A stretch of 64,000 nucleotides of DNA. It comes from DAIQNV01 sp038748775 (GTDB taxonomy: Bacteria; Planctomycetota; Phycisphaerae; Phycisphaerales; UBA1924). The translations under genes were made by a program, and so were the position numbers. A model generated the notes under the pieces. It was not told where the DNA came from. It did no database searches and saw only the letters and a list, made by a program, of their open reading frames with translations. The DNA is taken from the NCBI GenBank assembly GCA_038748775.1, contig JBCDIT010000004.1, positions 1 to 64,000 of the forward strand, in the 5' to 3' direction. Of the stretch, positions 59,072 to 64,000 are shown one piece after another. Position 1 is the stretch's first letter. Every line of letters begins with the position of its first letter.

Positions 59072-61189
59072 TCAGGATTCTTGCGATTCCTGAAGTCGTG
59101 CAAGCACCGTGAAGTCTTCAAGGGTCGACGTGTCTTGGTTCACGCTTGTCTCCCCGGCGGCGACGGCGCGGAGGAGGCGCCGCATGATTTTGCCGGACCG
59201 CGTTTTCGGCAGCGCATCGGTGAATCGGATCTGGTCGGGTTTTGCGATCGCCCCGATCTGCTCGGCGACGTGGGCCGTGAGCCGTTTGCGCAGCTCGTCC
59301 GAAGCGTCGGTGCCTTCGGGCGTATTGCTCGGATCGAGGGTGCAGAACGCGGCGATCCCTGTACCCTTGATCTCGTGCGGAACGCCGACGACCGCGGCCT
59401 CGACGACCGCCGGATGGCTCACGAGGGCCGACTCGACTTCCATCGTTCCAAGCCGGTGACCGGAGACGTTGATCACGTCGTCGACACGGCCCAGGATCCA
59501 GAAATACCCGTCTTCGTCGCGGTGCGCGCCGTCGCCCGGGAAGTAGTAGGGCGAGACGCCGGTCTTCCCGATCGCGCCGTCGACATCGAACTTGCTCCAG
59601 TAGGTGTCGATGTAGCGTTGGCGATCTCCGAAGACCCCGCGGAGCATCCCGGGCCAGGGTTTGCGGATCGCGAGAAGTCCGCCTCCGGTCCCGAGGTCGT
59701 TGCCCGATTCGTCGAGGATGCACGCGTCGACACCGAAGAAGGGCAGCCCGCACGAACCGGGCTTGGTCGGCGCCGCCCCGGGCAGCGTGGTGAGCATGTG
59801 CCCGCCGGTTTCCGTTTGCCACCAGGTGTCGACGATCGGACAGACGTTGCGTCCGACGTGCTCGCGGTACCACGTCCAGGCTTCAGGGTTGATCGGCTCG
59901 CCGACGGTGCCCAAGACCTGCAGCGAAGTGAGATCGTGCTTGGCGACGTGGTCAACGCCCCATTTCATGAACGCGCGGATGGCGGTGGGGGCGGTGTAGA
60001 ACTGCGTGACCTTGAGGTCTTCAACGATCGACCAGAAGCGATCTTCGGCGGGGAAGTTCGGGGCGCCCTCGTACATGAGCGAGGGCACACGGTTGGTCAT
60101 GACGCCGTAGAGAATGTACGAGTGCCCTGTGATCCAGCCGATGTCGGCGGTGCACCAAAAGAGCTGGCCGTTGGGGAGGTCGCCTTCGCGCTTCGGTTCA
60201 TCGAGACCCGGGATGAGGTTGAACGTGTACTTGCTCGTCATCCACGCGTGCACCATGTACCCGCCGACGGTGTGCCGGATCCCCTTCGGTTTCCCGGTAG
60301 AGCCCGAGGTATAGAGGATGAAGGCCGTGTCTTCTGAATCGAGCGGCTCCGGCGGGCACCAGTCGTCGGCCATGACCATGAGGTCGCGCCACGCATGGTC
60401 GCGTCCTTCGTGTCTCACGATCTGGTTCATCGTGCGCTTGAAGTAGACGACCTTCTCGACAACGTTGTCCCTCGCCAGACCGCCGGCGCCGGCGCCCCCG
60501 CCCCCGGCGAGTTCGTTCACCGCCGCGTCGACGTTCTCTTTGAGTGGGACGATCTTGCCGCGGCGCCAGGCGCCGTCGCACGTCACGATGAGCTTCGAAT
60601 TCGCGTCGGCAACCCTGTCGGCGATCGCCTGGCTGCTAAAGCCGCCGAAGATGACCGAGTGAGCCGCTCCGATGCGTGCGCACGCGAGGCACGCGATCGC
60701 GAGCTCGGGGATCATGCCCATGTAGATGGTGACGACGTCGCCCTTCTTGACGCCCAGCTTCTTGAGCACGTTGGCAAACTTGCAGACGTCGCGGAGCAAG
60801 TCTCGATACGTGATGACGCGCCGCTCGGGCTTGCCGTCGGGGCCGATCGGTTCGGCTTCCCAGACGATCGCGGCCTCGTTGCCCCGGTCGGCCTCGACGT
60901 GCCGGTCGAGGCAGTTGACGCTGAGGTTGGTCTGGGCACCGACGAACCACTTGGCGTCGGGCGCAGTGAAATCGACCACGCGTTCCCATGGGCGCGTCCA
61001 GGTCAACTCGTGGGCGAGTTCGTCGTAGAACCCCTCGGGGTCGTCCACGCTCCTGGCGTGCATCTCGCGGTAAGCGTCCATCGAGTCGACGTGCCAGAAT
61101 GGCGAGCCGACCTCTTCGGGGGCGGGCGGGTCGAAGGTGCGGGCTTCCTTGAGCACCGATTCGATCGAAGACGCGTTGGCTTCACTCAT
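59072..61189 (-). CDS. acs: acetyl-CoA synthetase
   Basis: 705 residues. AMP-forming ligase turning acetate, ATP and CoA into acetyl-CoA. Motifs: FILYTSGSTGKPKGIRHT (AMP binding), WWQTETGG, ISGHRL-type hinge (NVSGHRLGTMEVESAL), and the acetylatable Lys motif PKTRSGKIMRRLLR near the C-terminus. Slightly longer than the usual 650, with a Gly-rich insertion (ELAGGGGAGAGGLA). GGAG precedes the ATG. Likely used for acetate scavenging. Confidence 0.95.
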   Translation of the reverse strand: MSEANASSIESVLKEARTFDPPAPEEVGSPFWHVDSMDAYREMHARSVDDPEGFYDELAHELTWTRPWERVVDFTAPDAKWFVGAQTNLSVNCLDRHVEADRGNEAAIVWEAEPIGPDGKPERRVITYRDLLRDVCKFANVLKKLGVKKGDVVTIYMGMIPELAIACLACARIGAAHSVIFGGFSSQAIADRVADANSKLIVTCDGAWRRGKIVPLKENVDAAVNELAGGGGAGAGGLARDNVVEKVVYFKRTMNQIVRHEGRDHAWRDLMVMADDWCPPEPLDSEDTAFILYTSGSTGKPKGIRHTVGGYMVHAWMTSKYTFNLIPGLDEPKREGDLPNGQLFWCTADIGWITGHSYILYGVMTNRVPSLMYEGAPNFPAEDRFWSIVEDLKVTQFYTAPTAIRAFMKWGVDHVAKHDLTSLQVLGTVGEPINPEAWTWYREHVGRNVCPIVDTWWQTETGGHMLTTLPGAAPTKPGSCGLPFFGVDACILDESGNDLGTGGGLLAIRKPWPGMLRGVFGDRQRYIDTYWSKFDVDGAIGKTGVSPYYFPGDGAHRDEDGYFWILGRVDDVINVSGHRLGTMEVESALVSHPAVVEAAVVGVPHEIKGTGIAAFCTLDPSNTPEGTDASDELRKRLTAHVAEQIGAIAKPDQIRFTDALPKTRSGKIMRRLLRAVAAGETSVNQDTSTLEDFTVLARLQESQES

Positions 61190-61211
61190 CGCCAGAGATC
61201 TCCATGCGAAA

Positions 61212-62009
61212 CTAGAGGCACCGCGCCGTCTGCGCGAGTTTGTTGAGCGCCTTCATCGAGACCCAGACCTGCCGGGTGCGGTCACCGGTCGTGTTGCTCG
61301 TGATACGGATCTCCGCGAACGGGACGCCCAGGCGGGCCGCGACCTGGCCGATCGCGGCGCCCTCCATCGCCTCGAGGCCCGCCCCGGTCAGCCCGGCGAT
61401 GCCGTGCGCGTGGGCGTCGGTGCCCGAGCACGTTGAGACGGTGGCGATGGGGGCCGCGCCGTCGCAGATCGGGCGGAGGGCTTCGAACAGACGTGGATCG
61501 GCGGGGACGCCCGTCTCTGGGAAAGGGCCGAGCGGGAACTTCATCCGCGCCGCCGGTACGAACCCGGCCGGTGTCGCGATGCCTTCGTCGGCAGAGACCG
61601 ATCGTTCTGCGAGGATGGCCTTGACCAACTCGACGCCGGCGCCGGGCAGAATGCCGGCGATCCCGAGGTTCAGGATCGCGCCGTGGTTCTTGGGGTTGTA
61701 CGCGAGGGCCGCGGCGGCCGCGGCGTTGGCCTTGCCGATGTCGGTCACGATCAGGTCGAAGCGGTCTCCGACATGCTGGACCTCCCAGCGTCGCTTGCTG
61801 TGCTCCTGGGCCGTTTCGTGACGGATGCCAAGGCCGACAAGCACCGCCTCAGCCTCTCCGGGCGAAGCGACCGCGATGAGTGTCTTCAGCCGGCCCAGAA
61901 CGGGCTCGAGCACCCGGAGCTTGATGGGCGATGTCAGGCGCTCGGGATCACCTGGATCAGCGTGCGAGGTGGTGGGGACGTTCGTGGGATCGATGGGTGG
62001 CTGGTCCAT
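61212..62009 (-). CDS. mqnB: futalosine hydrolase-like nucleosidase
   Basis: 265 residues from ATG 62009. Nucleoside phosphorylase/hydrolase fold: LIVTDIGKANAAAAAAL, ILNLGIAGILPG, SVSADEGIATPAGF and LEAMEGAAIGQVAARLGVPFAEIRITSNTTGDR (active-site Glu-Met-Glu and Asp). These match MqnB, which releases hypoxanthine from futalosine in the alternative menaquinone pathway; other nucleosidases of the fold are possible. It is 22 bases upstream of acs and 31 bases downstream of the antiporter gene, all in the same direction. Confidence 0.78.
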   Translation of the reverse strand: MDQPPIDPTNVPTTSHADPGDPERLTSPIKLRVLEPVLGRLKTLIAVASPGEAEAVLVGLGIRHETAQEHSKRRWEVQHVGDRFDLIVTDIGKANAAAAAALAYNPKNHGAILNLGIAGILPGAGVELVKAILAERSVSADEGIATPAGFVPAARMKFPLGPFPETGVPADPRLFEALRPICDGAAPIATVSTCSGTDAHAHGIAGLTGAGLEAMEGAAIGQVAARLGVPFAEIRITSNTTGDRTRQVWVSMKALNKLAQTARCL

Positions 62010-62040
62010 ACCAGTGAGGAGCCTACCACGCCGGTGGGGA

Positions 62041-63132
62041 TCACTGCGGCACGAAGACGACAATCAGGTAGCCGATGTAGACAGCGAGCATGAATCCGCC
62101 CTCGATGCGGCTGATCCGGTCGCGGGTGACCATCAGGGGCAGAATGAGCACCGTTGCCGCGATCATCGCCCAAATCTCGCGTTGAACCGCTTCGGTCGGT
62201 ACCGCGAGTGGGCTCACGAGGGCCGCGACGCCGACGACGCTGAGCAGGTTGAACACGTTCGAGCCGACGACGTTGCCCAGGGCGATCTCAGGGTGCCCCT
62301 TGAGCGCTGCCCGCAGGCTGAACGCGAGTTCGGGGACGCTCGTCCCGATCGCGATCACGCTGAGTCCGATGATGACTTCCGGGACGTTGAGACGTTCGGC
62401 GATGTCGACCGCTCCGTTGACCAGGAGATTGGCACCGAACACGAGCATCGCGATGCCCCCGATCACGAGGAGCGTGTCGATCACCATGAACCGGAGTTTG
62501 GAGCGTTTGCGGTCGGCGTCCGCGTCGAGATTCAGTTCTGCATCGACTTCGGCCTCGATCTGTTCGGGATCGCCCCGGCCCGCTCTCGCGTTGTAGATCA
62601 CGTAGGCGATGAGTGCCGTGACGAGTATCGCTCCGTCGATTCGACTCACCGAACCGGGGTTCCCGGTGAACAGTTGATCGAGCATCGGGATCACCGCGAG
62701 GAGGGTGATACCGATCATAATCGGGGTGTCGATCCGCGCGATGCCCCGTTCAACGGGGATGGGGCGGACCAGCGCCGTCGCCCCGAGGATGAGGCAGATG
62801 TTCGCGATGTTCGAGCCCAGCACGTTTCCGATCGCCATGCCACCCTGGCCCTTGAGCGTGGCGCCGATCGACGCCGCGAGTTCCGGGGCGCTCGTCCCGA
62901 ACGCGACGACGGTGACACCGATGAAGAACGGACTGACGCCGATGAAGCGGGCCAGACGGACCGCCCCATGCACGAGGACGTCGGAGCCCTTGATGAGCAG
63001 ATAGATCCCGCCGATAAGCATCGCGATGCTCACGAGCAGACCAGTGTTCGGCTCGTTCACGAACGTTGCGCCGCCGAGCATCGCGAGGACCAGGCCGGCA
63101 ACGATCGAGAATTGAATGATCTCGTTCTTCAT
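62041..63132 (-). CDS. CaCA-family cation/calcium antiporter (YrbG-like)
   Basis: 363 residues, inner membrane, about ten helices in two inverted halves. Each half has the ion-binding alpha repeat: VTVVAFGTSAPELAASIGA with GNVLGSNIANI, and LSVIAIGTSVPELAFSL with GNVVGSNVFNL. A charged cytoplasmic loop (GDPEQIEAEVDAELNLDADADRK) joins them. Exchanges Na+ or H+ for Ca2+ in relatives. ATG start. Confidence 0.92.
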   Translation of the reverse strand: MKNEIIQFSIVAGLVLAMLGGATFVNEPNTGLLVSIAMLIGGIYLLIKGSDVLVHGAVRLARFIGVSPFFIGVTVVAFGTSAPELAASIGATLKGQGGMAIGNVLGSNIANICLILGATALVRPIPVERGIARIDTPIMIGITLLAVIPMLDQLFTGNPGSVSRIDGAILVTALIAYVIYNARAGRGDPEQIEAEVDAELNLDADADRKRSKLRFMVIDTLLVIGGIAMLVFGANLLVNGAVDIAERLNVPEVIIGLSVIAIGTSVPELAFSLRAALKGHPEIALGNVVGSNVFNLLSVVGVAALVSPLAVPTEAVQREIWAMIAATVLILPLMVTRDRISRIEGGFMLAVYIGYLIVVFVPQ

Positions 63133-63294
63133 CGTGCGGCGGTTGGCTCGTCTTCGGAGGCGGTTGGGCGGCAGCTCTGGCAGGAGGCTAGGTCTACGAG
63201 ACCGGACGACGCGGTCCCAGCCTTGAATGATCGCAGTCGAGTTCCACGATACTCCCGACGCGGCGCGGGATGGCGGCCCAGGGAAGAACGAAGG

Positions 63295-64000
63295 TCAGGG
63301 GACAACGCGATAGGCATCCCCGAGGCGCGGAATCAGCACCAGCACCGGCTTTCGATTCTGACCCCGGGCCGGGCCGGGAAGGGTGGGCATAAGCAGTTCG
63401 CCAAGCGTCGGTGCCCTGGGCGGTGCTGGCCCGATCTCGGTGCTCTCTAGGCCCTCGACGTTCCAGGCCGTGTCCGTTTGGATCGTCGGGGTTCCCTCGG
63501 CCGGAAACCCGCCAGGGCGTGGGCCGGTCTCGTTGAGGCCCGGGGCACGCAGGGGCGGGGCGCGACCCGGACGCGTCGGAGGCGGCGCCGATGTTGCGTC
63601 ATCGTCCGCATACGCGAGCAGTACCAGCGCCTCATCCGCTCCGAGCGTGTCGGCGAAGGTGAGCAGCGACCTCGTGACGCTTTCGTGCTCTCCAAGTGCG
63701 GTCCGGAACACGTCGCGGTCCGCGACCATCCGGTGGGTCACGCCCAGTTCGATCGCCAGCGACGGGGCCACGCCTGCGTCGGAGGCCAGGGGCATGATCC
63801 ACGCTCGCGCGGTCAACTCGGGGACGCCCCGATCCAATGGTCCGTACCCGAAGGACGTCCGAACCAGATCGAGCGGGGCGTGCTCGGGGCCTTGAACGAT
63901 GCGGAGCGGTTCGGAGGGCTGACCGATCCAGCGTGATTGTCGCGCCGCGCCCCCGACGATGGTCTCGCGGATCGACGTCAGTTGATCGACAGGCACGCTG
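63295..64000 (-). CDS. protein of unknown function, possibly cut by the right edge
   Basis: The frame ends at 63295 and is open to the window edge; a GTG at 63996 may be the start, giving 233 residues, or the gene may begin outside. No signal is seen in the visible part. The middle has helical-looking sequence (DVFRTALGEHESVTRSLLTFADTLGADEALVLLAY), then a Pro/Gly-rich low-complexity stretch and the end RKPVLVLIPRLGDAYRVVP. Family not recognised. Confidence 0.55.
   Translation of the reverse strand, partial: SVPVDQLTSIRETIVGGAARQSRWIGQPSEPLRIVQGPEHAPLDLVRTSFGYGPLDRGVPELTARAWIMPLASDAGVAPSLAIELGVTHRMVADRDVFRTALGEHESVTRSLLTFADTLGADEALVLLAYADDDATSAPPPTRPGRAPPLRAPGLNETGPRPGGFPAEGTPTIQTDTAWNVEGLESTEIGPAPPRAPTLGELLMPTLPGPARGQNRKPVLVLIPRLGDAYRVVP

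Noticed and set aside
61825..63450. 541-codon plus-strand frame opposite mqnB and the antiporter
   Set aside because: Asp/Arg/His-rich shadow of two conserved genes.
1..64000. CRISPR arrays, insertion sequences, prophage genes, tRNA or rRNA genes
   Set aside because: No regularly spaced repeats, transposase or integrase motifs, or tRNA/rRNA signatures were recognised anywhere.

Overview
The window looks like a chromosomal segment of a Planctomycetota bacterium, most likely class Phycisphaerae. This placement is inference. It rests on the high GC content, many small Cys-anchored lipoproteins, an exported protein ending in a PAPGAA...RRRR sorting tail, a TPR protein carrying two RNA polymerase alpha C-terminal domains, paired ClpP-like envelope proteins, a HEAT-repeat lipoprotein, and a futalosine-hydrolase-type gene (menaquinone by the futalosine route). 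No rRNA, tRNA, CRISPR array, prophage or transposase was seen. Most genes are housekeeping or envelope genes, and several unusual ones are scattered among them.

Layout. 0-12.3 kb: M3 oligopeptidase, two ClpP-like envelope proteins, CCA-type nucleotidyltransferase, Gfo/Idh/MocA oxidoreductase, truncated haemoglobin, beta-repeat lipoprotein, periplasmic thioredoxin, TPR/alpha-CTD protein, BFD-like ferredoxin and a sorting-tail protein. 12.3-24.2 kb: RNHCP zinc protein, HAD phosphatase, membrane protein, aroC, an acetyltransferase, a coupled gspD-gspE pair, a BtuF-like binding protein and a GH5 glycosidase with an inserted module. 24.2-30.7 kb is the most disturbed stretch: a lipoprotein frame broken by an in-frame TGA, a stray copy of the rnr 3' end, an LCAT-like acyltransferase/lipase, a CpcT/CpeT lipoprotein overlapping rnr, full-length rnr and a TPR relic. 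30.7-43.2 kb: NAD-dependent epimerase, orphan ABC ATPase with three co-oriented, mostly overlapping genes, serA-uppP, two SpoU methyltransferases, a Cys-free double thioredoxin beside a normal TlpA, and an amidase-like protein.

43.2-56.3 kb is rich in signalling genes: a Ser/Thr kinase next to a PPP-like phosphoesterase, glyA, phoH with a 7TM-HD (PgpH-type) phosphodiesterase, and a PhoR/PhoB-like pair transcribed away from a phosphate-selective-type porin. The divergent region has two palindromes, and a strong terminator follows the porin. 56.3-64 kb: tRNA dihydrouridine synthase, acetyl-CoA synthetase, futalosine hydrolase, and a CaCA cation exchanger.

Tight overlaps (ATGA, GTGA, TTGA, TAATG) point to several translationally coupled pairs: gspD-gspE, rnr-cpcT, uppP-serA, dus with its downstream gene, the ABC ATPase with its neighbour, and the HEAT lipoprotein with the MDR gene. 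All functions are read from sequence patterns. No database search was possible.
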